Source of the DNA: JBNLBS01 sp050303415
Lineage (GTDB): Bacteria; Pseudomonadota; Gammaproteobacteria; Methylococcales; Methylomonadaceae
Length of the DNA: 64,000 nucleotides
Direction of reading: 5' to 3'
Assembly (NCBI GenBank): GCA_050303415.1
Contig: JBNLBS010000016.1
Coordinates: forward strand, 30,703-94,702
The notes beneath the pieces were generated by a model. The model saw only the letters and a program-made list of their open reading frames with translations. It did no database searches and was not told the origin of the DNA. Position numbers and translations under genes: made by a program. Within the stretch, counting starts at the first letter, position 1. Each line of letters starts with the position of its first letter. Positions 1 through 7,997 of the stretch are shown piece by piece.

Positions 1-609
1 CTGACGATTTGTCGAGGTTGGCATCCATAAGGGCGGAATCAACGGATTCATGGCAGTTTTTGATGCGTAACGCAGGCATAAATCCAAAGCCGGAGCAATT
101 TGGCCTACCTGTTCCATTACACTGGTACTGAACATGGTGCGGGTTAATACTTCCAGTGCCAGACGCATCATTTCATCGGCAATATTCAGCTCGACCGAAT
201 CAGGCATTGTCTGCCACTGATTCACTAATTGTTGACCAGCCAATTTCATTTGATCGAACATACCGGCAATATTCTTACGCTGAAAAACCGGTTGCATTAA
301 ACGACGTTGCTTTTGCCAAACATGCCCCTGGCTGGTTAACAAACCCTGTCCTAAAACCAAAGCCAATCCTTTTGGCCTTTTTGTATCATACATTTTTACA
401 AAAACATCGGCCTGCTCTATCAAAGCCTGTTCAACAAGTAAGGGATGGCTCAATAAATATGCCTGTTGTCGACCCAGTTTAAAACTGACAATATCGCCAT
501 ATTGCTGTTGCCAATTTTGCATGCAGACCAAAGGGTTACGTTTAAACTGTAATAAGTTTCCAACCAACCATTGACCATCCGGTTCCGGAACAGGCTTATT
601 CTGGCTCAT
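1..609 (-). CDS. Cytochrome P450, N-terminal part (cut by window edge)
   Basis: The reading frame stays open from an ATG at 609 to the window edge, giving about 203 residues, so the heme-binding Cys region is outside the window. It starts MSQNKPVPEPDGQWLVGNLL, a soluble bacterial P450 start with no signal peptide. The C-helix WxxxR motif that contacts a heme propionate is visible as WQKQR near residue 103. P450s use O2 and two electrons to hydroxylate or oxidise a substrate, often a fatty acid or terpene. It lies 43 bases after the sulfatase-fold gene on the same strand, so it may be the last gene of the lipid operon that begins at 7528. The substrate cannot be told from sequence. Confidence 0.85.
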   Translation of the reverse strand, partial: MSQNKPVPEPDGQWLVGNLLQFKRNPLVCMQNWQQQYGDIVSFKLGRQQAYLLSHPLLVEQALIEQADVFVKMYDTKRPKGLALVLGQGLLTSQGHVWQKQRRLMQPVFQRKNIAGMFDQMKLAGQQLVNQWQTMPDSVELNIADEMMRLALEVLTRTMFSTSVMEQVGQIAPALDLCLRYASKTAMNPLIPPLWMPTSTNRQ

Positions 610-652
610 AAAGTCAACATTTTTCCGAACGACAAAATACGATTCTGGATTA

Positions 653-2524
653 CTATTTAATAAAACGTCTACTATCGCTTATCACACTGCTCAGTTGATC
701 TTCATACTGAGCAAGTACTTGTTTCTGTCTACTGCGTTCAATACGTTGATCATCGTGATCATAAATATCATAATGAAAATAATCACGCCCGGTAAATGGG
801 AAAGCTATTTTATAGTGCTCATCAAATACAGCCATATAATTATAGTTACCGGCAACCAAATAAGGCAATGGGGTAAATAAATCACCTGCCAGGGAGTAAT
901 CATGTTGCTTACCGCTCACCCCCAGTTGTGATAGCAGGGTTTGGGGTATCTGTATATGCGAGGTGCGCTGTTCAATTACTTGCGGTTTGATTCCCGGAAT
1001 ATGCAGTACCAGCGGCACATGAATCTGTTCTTCCGGAAACGAAGAACTGTGTCCGTGCCCCCAATGGCCCTTTTCCATAAACTCTTCACCGTGATCACCG
1101 GTAAACAGGACGATGGTATTACTCATCAGTCCTTGTTGTTCAAGATAGGCCAGTAAACGCCCGACTTCTGCATCAATATGATGAGCGGCATTAATATAGC
1201 GGTTATGAATTGCCTCAATATTATTCATCAGATTTAATTTGGCATAATTCATCTCTTGCAGATAGTCAGGCCTGATTACCGCTTGTTTTGGAAAGGTATA
1301 CGGGGCATGAGTCGATTCAAAAAACATGAATTGGTAAAAAGCTTTGTTTTTATCACGTTGTGACAAATGAGCGATGATGTCCGTAATATTCTGGCTATCT
1401 CTTTGCCATGGTTCTCCGTCTTGCAGTTCCTGCATAAATTCTTCTGAAATGCCACTAAATGTGGTATGTCTTAGTTCAGGATAATTAAAACTCTGACTGG
1501 TATTTAATGCCAACTGGTAATGCTTTTGCTGCAACACATTCATTAATACCGGTGCAACGCGTTGTTCTTCAAAGCTGTACCAATAAGGTGCATATATGCC
1601 GTAAAACATTGATAACATGCCCATTCGAGTCCGGTTGCCGCCGCTATAATGTTTGTTAAATTTTAGTGACTTACCTGATAGCGCCCACAAATTAGGGGTT
1701 ATTTCAGGGTCCAGCAAATCCCATCGAAATGATTCCGCCACCAGCATTATAATATTAGGGCTAGCTCCAGAAGCAGTAGTTTTTACCGCCGACAAGGGAT
1801 AAGCAACCTCACCTTTAGCCACTTTAAACTGGGTCATACTGGTTTGTTCAACGCCCATCTGTGTTAAAAAACTTTTGGCGCTACTGTGCAAATGAAACGG
1901 AATAATATTGCCCAAACGTAAATATTTTTCCTGCCCTGTATAGGTGCTATAGGCATAAATGCTTTCTTCCGCAAACAAAACCATCAGCATAATACTGATA
2001 AACGAGACAAAAAAGCGTCTGGATAAAGCAGGTTTATTTTTTATTAACAGGTGAACTAAATAAAGCACCACTGCCATCGCTAAAAAAACAAAAATAACTT
2101 CTAGTGAAATCGTTTGCATGGTTTCTGTTGTTGCACCTAAAGCCGCTACGCCGCCAGGTGTGATTAACAGGTTCCAGACAAAACCGTTAAAATGATAAGC
2201 ATAAAGCTCAAATAAGCGTAGATCACCATATAAACACAACACTAGAATTGTCGCCAAAAACCAGGCTGTTAGATAAAGGACAGTACTATAGGTTTTCTTG
2301 TCTTTTTTAAAGATTCTAAACAGATAATAAACTATTGTTGTAATGAGTACCGGTAGCATAAGGTAGAGTGCTGCATAGCCGGCTGTTGCCGCCAGCAAAA
2401 ATACTTGCTCCTTTAAAGTTTCTGTTTCTGAATAGCTCCAGAACACAGTAATCAATAAAAAAACAATCACATAAAGTACAGCAAAATAGGTACGTAACAC
2501 TGACGCTACGGAAGATAATGACAT
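653..2524 (-). CDS. YejM/PbgA-like inner-membrane sulfatase-fold protein
   Basis: This is a 623-residue protein with about five N-terminal membrane segments (to roughly residue 190) and a periplasmic alkaline-phosphatase/sulfatase domain. The first metal ligand sits in an AES motif (E264). The usual nucleophile is in a YSGGNRTR context (T299), the spacing seen in YejM. A GDHGEEF metal motif lies near residue 480. YejM in enterobacteria senses lipopolysaccharide and tunes LpxC; LtaS-type relatives transfer phosphoglycerol or phosphoethanolamine. Since the Thr and metal ligands are kept, an active transferase or hydrolase is possible. An upstream TTG at 2527 is in frame, but the ATG at 2524 is the simpler start. 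It is separated from the TPR gene by a strong hairpin. Confidence 0.8.
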   Translation of the reverse strand: MSLSSVASVLRTYFAVLYVIVFLLITVFWSYSETETLKEQVFLLAATAGYAALYLMLPVLITTIVYYLFRIFKKDKKTYSTVLYLTAWFLATILVLCLYGDLRLFELYAYHFNGFVWNLLITPGGVAALGATTETMQTISLEVIFVFLAMAVVLYLVHLLIKNKPALSRRFFVSFISIMLMVLFAEESIYAYSTYTGQEKYLRLGNIIPFHLHSSAKSFLTQMGVEQTSMTQFKVAKGEVAYPLSAVKTTASGASPNIIMLVAESFRWDLLDPEITPNLWALSGKSLKFNKHYSGGNRTRMGMLSMFYGIYAPYWYSFEEQRVAPVLMNVLQQKHYQLALNTSQSFNYPELRHTTFSGISEEFMQELQDGEPWQRDSQNITDIIAHLSQRDKNKAFYQFMFFESTHAPYTFPKQAVIRPDYLQEMNYAKLNLMNNIEAIHNRYINAAHHIDAEVGRLLAYLEQQGLMSNTIVLFTGDHGEEFMEKGHWGHGHSSSFPEEQIHVPLVLHIPGIKPQVIEQRTSHIQIPQTLLSQLGVSGKQHDYSLAGDLFTPLPYLVAGNYNYMAVFDEHYKIAFPFTGRDYFHYDIYDHDDQRIERSRQKQVLAQYEDQLSSVISDSRRFIK

Positions 2525-2549
2525 CAATACAAATCTCGAAGAATAAAGC

Positions 2550-2579
2550 AGTAGTGTTGCTTAATAAAGCAACACTACT
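2550..2579 (-). terminator. Perfect 13-bp hairpin between TPR gene and YejM-like gene
   Basis: The arms AGTAGTGTTGCTT (2550-2562) and AAGCAACACTACT (2567-2579) are perfect complements around a 4-base loop AATA. On the minus strand the stem is followed by GCTTTATTC, only weakly T-rich. It may act as an intrinsic terminator for the operon ending at 2630, as an attenuator before the YejM-like gene, or as a 3' stabilising stem. Confidence 0.6.
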
Positions 2580-2629
2580 CTTAATGGAAGTTAAAACTAG
2601 TATATATAGAATATATGACGATAAAGTGA

Positions 2630-3262
2630 CTATTTAAGTTCACTGAGTGCATGTTTAATTTCTTCCCTACGCCCCTTATCCGCCAACGGTCGATTGTTAC
2701 GAGCCGGCGCATTTAAAGCTTTCTGATAATACTCAACAGCTTTCTCGCGCTCGCCCTGGGTTTTTAAAAATTCAGCATAGAAAAAATTGGCATCAATACT
2801 ATTTGGATTTTTTTCTATGGCTGTTTCCAGGTTTTTTCTCGCGAGATCATCATCGCCAAATGAAATTGGCCAACCGGGGACTTGATAATAAAGTGCACCC
2901 AATGAAGTATAAGCGCCACTGTCCAAAGCATCAGGATTCAACTCTATCGCCCTCTCCAACAAGGCCTTTGCCTGTTTGACTGATTTTAATGCGCTAAAAC
3001 CACCTTCGGAACCTGCCAGAGTACTCAAAATAATGGCCTCCCAAATCATGGCTTCAGGGTTATCAGGATTCGCATTGTTATATTGATGAATATTTTCCGC
3101 CAATGTTTTAAATGCCTGTTCCTGTTTCTGTTTTTCAGTTGCATATTTTGCAACCGCCCATTGCTGTCTAAAAGCATGCACTTGCTCAGACACATCCATA
3201 CTGGCCATCGCACAGGTGCTACTCAGTAGAACAAATATCAATAAAATTTGTTTGATTTTCAT
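2630..3262 (-). CDS. Exported TPR-repeat protein
   Basis: This 210-residue protein has an N-terminal signal peptide (Lys-rich start, hydrophobic run, cut near residue 20) and tetratricopeptide repeats over about residues 60-205. The best repeat is near residues 150-185, with the pattern A-N-F-FYAEF-LKTQGEREKAVEYYQKAL. It probably acts in the periplasm as a protein-binding scaffold. Its ATG overlaps the TGA of the SDR gene by 4 bases (ATGA), so the two are translationally coupled. No enzymatic motif is seen. A role as a carrier or docking factor for the lipid product of the operon is only an inference. Confidence 0.75.
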   Translation of the reverse strand: MKIKQILLIFVLLSSTCAMASMDVSEQVHAFRQQWAVAKYATEKQKQEQAFKTLAENIHQYNNANPDNPEAMIWEAIILSTLAGSEGGFSALKSVKQAKALLERAIELNPDALDSGAYTSLGALYYQVPGWPISFGDDDLARKNLETAIEKNPNSIDANFFYAEFLKTQGEREKAVEYYQKALNAPARNNRPLADKGRREEIKHALSELK

Positions 3263-4083
3263 GCTTCTTTCCTGTTAGTTAAGGATTGTGAGTGTAAAAA
3301 GTGTTTTAACTGCTTTATCTGCTTTCTCACACCGGAATCGACTCGACGTGGAAAAATACTGTTAATACGTACAAACATTTTTTCCGGGAAACCAAGATAA
3401 GTGTCTTTTTTATCTTTTTTAATTGCCTTAATAATTTTGCCTGCCACCCATTCAGGCTCATCCAGGCGGAAACCGATTTTTTTCGCAAGTTGATAAAAAC
3501 TCTCAGAATTCATGCCGGTTTTAGTTGCCCTGGGTGAAATATAACTGACACCAATTCCTGTTTTGTATAGTTCTCTTCGTAAGGCTTCGGAGAATCCGCG
3601 TAGACCAAATTTGCTGGCCGAATATACGCTATAGCAACCAAAACCGATAGAGCCGAAACTTGAACCAATGTTGACAATACGACCTGAACCTTGATTCAAC
3701 ATAAACGGGAGTAACTGTCGGATGAGTAGTACAGGCATGGTTAAATTCGTTTGAATAATGCTTTGAATACTTTCTTCAGACTGTTGATCGAATAGAGTCA
3801 GTTCTGATACGCCGGCATTATTAATCAATAAATCAATTCGACCGTATCGTTTCCTGGCCTTATCGATTAACTTCTGTCGACCTAGCTGGGTATTTAAATC
3901 TTCGGCAACATAAAATGCCTGACCATGTTTCTTTTGTATCTGTTTGAGCAATTGATGCAATTTAGCCCGGTTTCGCCCAGCCAATACCAACTTGACGCCC
4001 TGGTCAGCCAACTGTTCAGCCAATGCCCAACCGATCCCCCCTGTGGCTCCGGTAATAATGGCTACTTTGTTATTTAACTTCAT
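3259..4083 (-). CDS. Short-chain dehydrogenase/reductase (SDR)
   Basis: This is a 274-residue classical SDR. It has the Rossmann motif TGATGGIG (residues 11-18), NNAG (88-91), the catalytic Ser in the NIGSS stretch (about 141-142) and Y154-x3-K158. The family reduces carbonyls or oxidises alcohols with NAD(P)H; the R37/R39 after strand 2 suggest NADP preference. It lies between the HDO gene and the TPR gene with ATGA overlaps on both sides, so it is expressed with them. It probably works on an intermediate made by the AMP-ligase, HDO and hemolysin-family proteins. The substrate is unknown. Confidence 0.9.
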   Translation of the reverse strand: MKLNNKVAIITGATGGIGWALAEQLADQGVKLVLAGRNRAKLHQLLKQIQKKHGQAFYVAEDLNTQLGRQKLIDKARKRYGRIDLLINNAGVSELTLFDQQSEESIQSIIQTNLTMPVLLIRQLLPFMLNQGSGRIVNIGSSFGSIGFGCYSVYSASKFGLRGFSEALRRELYKTGIGVSYISPRATKTGMNSESFYQLAKKIGFRLDEPEWVAGKIIKAIKKDKKDTYLGFPEKMFVRINSIFPRRVDSGVRKQIKQLKHFLHSQSLTNRKEA

Positions 4084-4739
4084 TCCGCCCCCTGAAAAGG
4101 CAAGCTTCTGAAGATATCGCCGTATAAACGATACATTACCCGGGCAGTCTGAATAATTGCCTGCTGGTCATCCACTTGATCCAGACGATTCAATAAACTT
4201 TCCAGCGTCTGCATATGTGATATATCCAAGGATCCATGCGAAGTTAAATAGCTGAAGGCATTATCTGGCAACCCCATATTGGTCTTGATCGCCTTAGCTG
4301 CCTGTGTTGCCAAAGCAATACTGGTACCTTCCAAAACCAGCACCATGCCAAAAAAACCGACAGGATTGCGGCGATTAACCACATCGTAGGCATAGCCCAC
4401 CATGATATCTGTTTCTATACTAGGTGCACCGGAACGGACAGCTTCGCTGTCTTGATTACAAGCTTTTATATCATTTAAAATCCATTCCTGATGCCCCATT
4501 TCCTCCTCAATATATTCACCTACCGCCTCCCTTAACCATTCCAACCGTTCAGGCAGACGTGAGCCACAGGCCATTAATAAGGGCACAGTATGTTTAACAT
4601 GATGATAGGCCTGAATTAAAAAGCTGATGTAGGTATTTAATTCAATCTTCCCTTCTACTCCAGCCTGCAGTACCGGTATCGATAACAACAAATCACGGTC
4701 TTGTTGAGTTTCATTTTGTAATCGGTTAAAAAATGTCAT
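4080..4739 (-). CDS. Heme-oxygenase-like diiron oxidase (TenA/PqqC-like fold)
   Basis: This 219-residue all-helical protein belongs to the iron-containing redox enzymes of the heme-oxygenase-like fold. The six candidate ligands of the HDO family are all visible: E80-x2-H83 in helix 1, E137 in helix 2, and H168-x3-D172-x2-H175 in helix 3. That last spacing is the one known from SznF-type enzymes. Characterised members (UndA, BesC, SznF) activate O2 to decarboxylate fatty acids to alkenes, cleave amino acids, or N-oxygenate. Heme and thiamin-salvage members lack this ligand set. It sits between SDR and thermostable-hemolysin genes in an acyl-activation operon, so a fatty-acyl or acyl-amine substrate is plausible. 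The exact reaction is not deducible. Confidence 0.85.
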   Translation of the reverse strand: MTFFNRLQNETQQDRDLLLSIPVLQAGVEGKIELNTYISFLIQAYHHVKHTVPLLMACGSRLPERLEWLREAVGEYIEEEMGHQEWILNDIKACNQDSEAVRSGAPSIETDIMVGYAYDVVNRRNPVGFFGMVLVLEGTSIALATQAAKAIKTNMGLPDNAFSYLTSHGSLDISHMQTLESLLNRLDQVDDQQAIIQTARVMYRLYGDIFRSLPFQGAE

Positions 4740-4764
4740 GTTTTTTCTGATAATTTAATAAAAA

Positions 4765-5421
4765 TTAATGGCGCAGACCAGCAGCATAGGCGCTGAGCAT
4801 TAAAGAATGGCAGGCTTGTAAAGCTTGTTGTTGCAATATATTTTGCCTTAATACTTCAAAGCCGTTTTGCACATTACCGAATGAAACCAGAGGATTACCT
4901 TCATAATAACGCCCCCAACTGCTCCTTTCCTCTGCAGTCATAAAATCCGGTTTGGCTTCAGCCAGCTCAGTAATATCAATTCCCAGGTTTTTAAAAGAGT
5001 TTAGCAAAGGACGTTGTGCCGTAAACACCACCCAATCGGCTCCTTCACCTTTCAAAAATGCCGTTAATGCAGTTATTAACCAGCGATTTCCTCCTGCAGA
5101 AACTGCAGCTAAATTTCCCACTTCCACTATCCGGCTTCGTTGCTGGAGTTCTCCCGTTGCCTGTGTCAAACAACTTTCAATACTCGCACTAAGATAATTT
5201 TCCAGAAATAAAGGCGACTCATCGGCCACCTTAAACCCTAAAGCAGCCAAGATTTTTCCGCTCTCATCCCTAAGGCACAATAAGTTTGGCATAAAGGACT
5301 TTAATTCAGCCTGATAATAGCGCTGAAATCGGCCGGCTAAAAATGCTTCGGTTTCTGCTCTGGACTCCGAAGCCTGATTTTGAATTTCTATGATGATTTT
5401 TTCTTGAACCATATTCAACAT
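4765..5421 (-). CDS. Thermostable hemolysin (delta-VPH) family protein
   Basis: This 218-residue protein shows the family signature throughout: a GRFQRYYQAEL block near residue 30, then LLCLRD, an EVGNLAA block near residue 102, and a WVVFTAQ block near residue 135. The family name comes from a Vibrio hemolysin. The sequence has no signal peptide, and the fold is believed to resemble GNAT or autoinducer-synthase acyltransferases, which would suit an acyl-transfer step after the AMP-ligase; that is inference. The ATG at 5421 has a good AGGAG ribosome site 7-8 bases upstream. Genes on both sides are in the same direction with short gaps. Confidence 0.8.
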   Translation of the reverse strand: MLNMVQEKIIIEIQNQASESRAETEAFLAGRFQRYYQAELKSFMPNLLCLRDESGKILAALGFKVADESPLFLENYLSASIESCLTQATGELQQRSRIVEVGNLAAVSAGGNRWLITALTAFLKGEGADWVVFTAQRPLLNSFKNLGIDITELAEAKPDFMTAEERSSWGRYYEGNPLVSFGNVQNGFEVLRQNILQQQALQACHSLMLSAYAAGLRH

Positions 5422-5434
5422 TTAAAACTCCTGA

Positions 5435-6034
5435 TTACAACCAACGTCTAACTTTTGCACAGTAAGATAAATAAGCCGCACCGTATTTTTGAGTCAGATA
5501 GAATTCTTCTTTGCGTACTTGCCATTGAAAAGCAATTTCCGCAACCAGAAAGGTCAACAAAGACCAGAGACAAGGAATAATTAAGAACATTGCCAGATAA
5601 CTGATTCTCAATGCCAAAAAGATAGGATTACGTGAAAATTTAAACCATCCCACATCAACCAAATCGACCTGACTATCGCTATCCACCTCTATTCGCCAGG
5701 CTGTATTCATTTGTTGCTGAGCAGTGACAATGATAAAAAACGCCAGTACCAATAATATGCTGCCAATAGAACCGCCAAGATAGGCAGGATAAAAATTAAG
5801 TCGCGGCGCCGTAATTATATTGAAACCCAAACTGTAATCAGCAACCTGCATGGCAGCCATCAATAATTGCAGCTTAAAGACTAAAGCCAGTTTTTTTAAC
5901 GTTGTATCCTGATGCGATTGGTTAAGTGCATTAATACCAGTTTTTCTATATACCCAGTAACTGCGCCCTAACAGGGCAACCGATATAAAAAGAACAAAGT
6001 AAGTTAGCAGCACATAACGATAAATCACTTCCAT
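5435..6034 (-). CDS. ICMT/PEMT-like membrane methyltransferase family protein
   Basis: This is a 199-residue membrane protein with about five hydrophobic segments. The C-terminal half carries the isoprenylcysteine-carboxyl-methyltransferase/phospholipid N-methyltransferase signature: SRNPIFLALR near residue 133, then EE-x2-Y-x4-YG-x2-Y-x2-Y near residues 175-192. Relatives methylate a carboxyl or amine on a lipid with SAM at the inner membrane. Its ATG directly follows the stop of the AMP-ligase gene (TAAATG), so it is coupled to it. The context suggests methylation of the lipid product of this operon, but the acceptor group is not known. Confidence 0.75.
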   Translation of the reverse strand: MEVIYRYVLLTYFVLFISVALLGRSYWVYRKTGINALNQSHQDTTLKKLALVFKLQLLMAAMQVADYSLGFNIITAPRLNFYPAYLGGSIGSILLVLAFFIIVTAQQQMNTAWRIEVDSDSQVDLVDVGWFKFSRNPIFLALRISYLAMFLIIPCLWSLLTFLVAEIAFQWQVRKEEFYLTQKYGAAYLSYCAKVRRWL

Positions 6035-7528
6035 TTAGTTCACCGCCTTAGTTAACATCATTTTCTCAAATTGCTGTTCAAATTGATTTCTAAGAGCCAC
6101 TCTATCCGGCAACCCAATTTGATTTAACAATCCGTTAGTCCTGGTAAAACCGGAGTTTGTATTTAACCAGACGTTTATCCGGGCATATTCCGGCAGACTT
6201 TGATTAACCAACTGAACTGCGTCGGCAATCTGCTGTTGATTGCGTCCGTTTACACCATGAATAACCGCACCCAGCCAGGGTTTACCATCGCCAAGCACAC
6301 AAACCTGATCAATCACGCCTGTTGCCAGTAACTCATCTTCCAGCCATTCGGGAGAAATGTTGCGCCCGTATGCGGTAATCAACACATTTTTTTTGCGCCC
6401 GGTGATATATAAATATCCTTCATCATCCAGCTTTCCCAAATCGCCGGTGGCTAAAAATTTTGATTTATCAAAACCTGACTGATTGAGATAGCCGTTAAAA
6501 ACCGGTCCTTTTAAAAGAATTTCGCTGTCCTCTGCTATAGCTACCTCGATATGGGGTAACACTTGGCCTACACTGCCCATACGATTGGCACTGTCAGAAT
6601 TTAATGCCACCACAGAAGCACATTCAGATAAACCGTAACCTTGATAAACGGGGATTTGACAGCGCTGAGCACGCATTAACAATGACCGGCTGACAGGTGC
6701 GCCACCCACTGATACAAAACGTAGTGTGTTCGGAATAACGGCACCTTTTTCACTGGCACAAACCAGCACATCGAGCATTTGCGGCATTAATACGATAGAA
6801 CTGACGGAAAATTTTTCGATCCAAGACAACACAGTTGCCACATCAAAACCGGTTGCAGAGCCCGTGCCCAGTTCTACTAAGGACGGCATACAGCTGCTAC
6901 AGCCGGCTAATAAACTAGTGTAAACACCGGCAATATTTTCCAGTAACACCGAAAGTGGAGTCAGGCATAAATGCACATCTGTCGGAACAGCTTTAGCTCT
7001 TTTAACCAGAGACTGACTGACTGTAGTTAAACTGCTCTGACTAATACAAACACCTTTTGGAGTACCCGTTGTGCCCGAGGTATAGGTGATTTTTGCGGTA
7101 TCTGATAAAACCGAGCGAGTCTCCGTATTTAACCTCACCGCATAAACCATAGTTCCAGTTAAGGTCATAAACGGTGTAGTCTCTACAGCCATAGGCAGAA
7201 AAGCCTTCGGGTTATCTGTCAATACCAGCCTGACTCCCGCATCGACAATAACATGTTCGATTTGTTGTTTGGAATAAAAAACCGGAAACGGTACCAATGG
7301 CTTATGCACTGCCTGGGTTGCCAGATCAATAATCGCCCAGGCCGGACAATTATCCATCAACAAACCGATTGGCGCTTGATCAAATGCCAACAGCTTATCA
7401 GCCACCTGACCAATGGATGATTTTAATAATTGATAGGTAACCTGAACATGGCTAGCTACCAGAGCTGTTCTTGAAGGGTCTGATTTCTCAATTTGAGTAA
7501 TACTTGCAAGTATCGGGTTCATACACAT
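6035..7528 (-). CDS. AMP-dependent acyl ligase (ANL superfamily)
   Basis: This 497-residue protein has the ATP-binding P-loop motif YTSGTTGTPKG (about 149-159), a GYGLSE motif near residue 300, TGDLG near 367 and GRKKN near 380, all typical of long-chain acyl-CoA or acyl-ACP ligases. It would activate a fatty acid as acyl-AMP. The C-terminal region reads TRTNGLLNQIGLPDR where relatives usually keep a catalytic Lys; none is seen in that place, which may weaken adenylation or reflect a special partner. It is the first gene of the minus-strand operon. A second ATG at 7522 is equally possible, and no clear Shine-Dalgarno site is seen for either. Confidence 0.88.
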   Translation of the reverse strand: MCMNPILASITQIEKSDPSRTALVASHVQVTYQLLKSSIGQVADKLLAFDQAPIGLLMDNCPAWAIIDLATQAVHKPLVPFPVFYSKQQIEHVIVDAGVRLVLTDNPKAFLPMAVETTPFMTLTGTMVYAVRLNTETRSVLSDTAKITYTSGTTGTPKGVCISQSSLTTVSQSLVKRAKAVPTDVHLCLTPLSVLLENIAGVYTSLLAGCSSCMPSLVELGTGSATGFDVATVLSWIEKFSVSSIVLMPQMLDVLVCASEKGAVIPNTLRFVSVGGAPVSRSLLMRAQRCQIPVYQGYGLSECASVVALNSDSANRMGSVGQVLPHIEVAIAEDSEILLKGPVFNGYLNQSGFDKSKFLATGDLGKLDDEGYLYITGRKKNVLITAYGRNISPEWLEDELLATGVIDQVCVLGDGKPWLGAVIHGVNGRNQQQIADAVQLVNQSLPEYARINVWLNTNSGFTRTNGLLNQIGLPDRVALRNQFEQQFEKMMLTKAVN

Positions 7529-7997
7529 AATTAACTAATGAATTAGCCAATTATTAAGCATATTGTGTGCCACAAATAAAAACAGTCTATCTTACTGAAT
7601 TATTGATAGGTATTTTTAACTAGAAAACAACACAAAACTAAATCCTACATTTTTTGCAGGGTCAATTATTGCATGATACTGCAAAAAACGTATGAATTGA
7701 GAGCAAACTAAGCAAATGATGAGACATTGATTCATAAATTACTGCATACTTTCAAAGTAAATAACTTATAACGTGCCTTAGGTCAGTTAATCGTTCTCTA
7801 TGTTCAATTAAATTCTTTTTCAACCTCAAGGCCTTACTTTCTCCTGCCACAAGCGACATCCAAAATTTCTTTTTCAGCAATGTGCTACGCCGGACCCTAT
7901 CGGTAAGGAACTTTTCATAAACGCTTAAATCAATATGTATTCTTTGGTGAGAATGCCATGCATTGTTACTGTTCAGTTTACCCCTTACGTCAATTAT
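7529..7997. promoter_or_regulatory. Divergent promoter region with 10-bp inverted repeat
   Basis: This AT-rich gap separates the lipid operon from the EptA-like gene. The arms TTTTTTGCAG (7650-7659) and CTGCAAAAAA (7679-7688) form a perfect inverted repeat across 19 bases, the size of a dimeric repressor or LysR-type operator. A minus-strand reading frame at 7752-8009 has no ribosome site and no recognisable family, so it is not called a gene. Confidence 0.5.
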
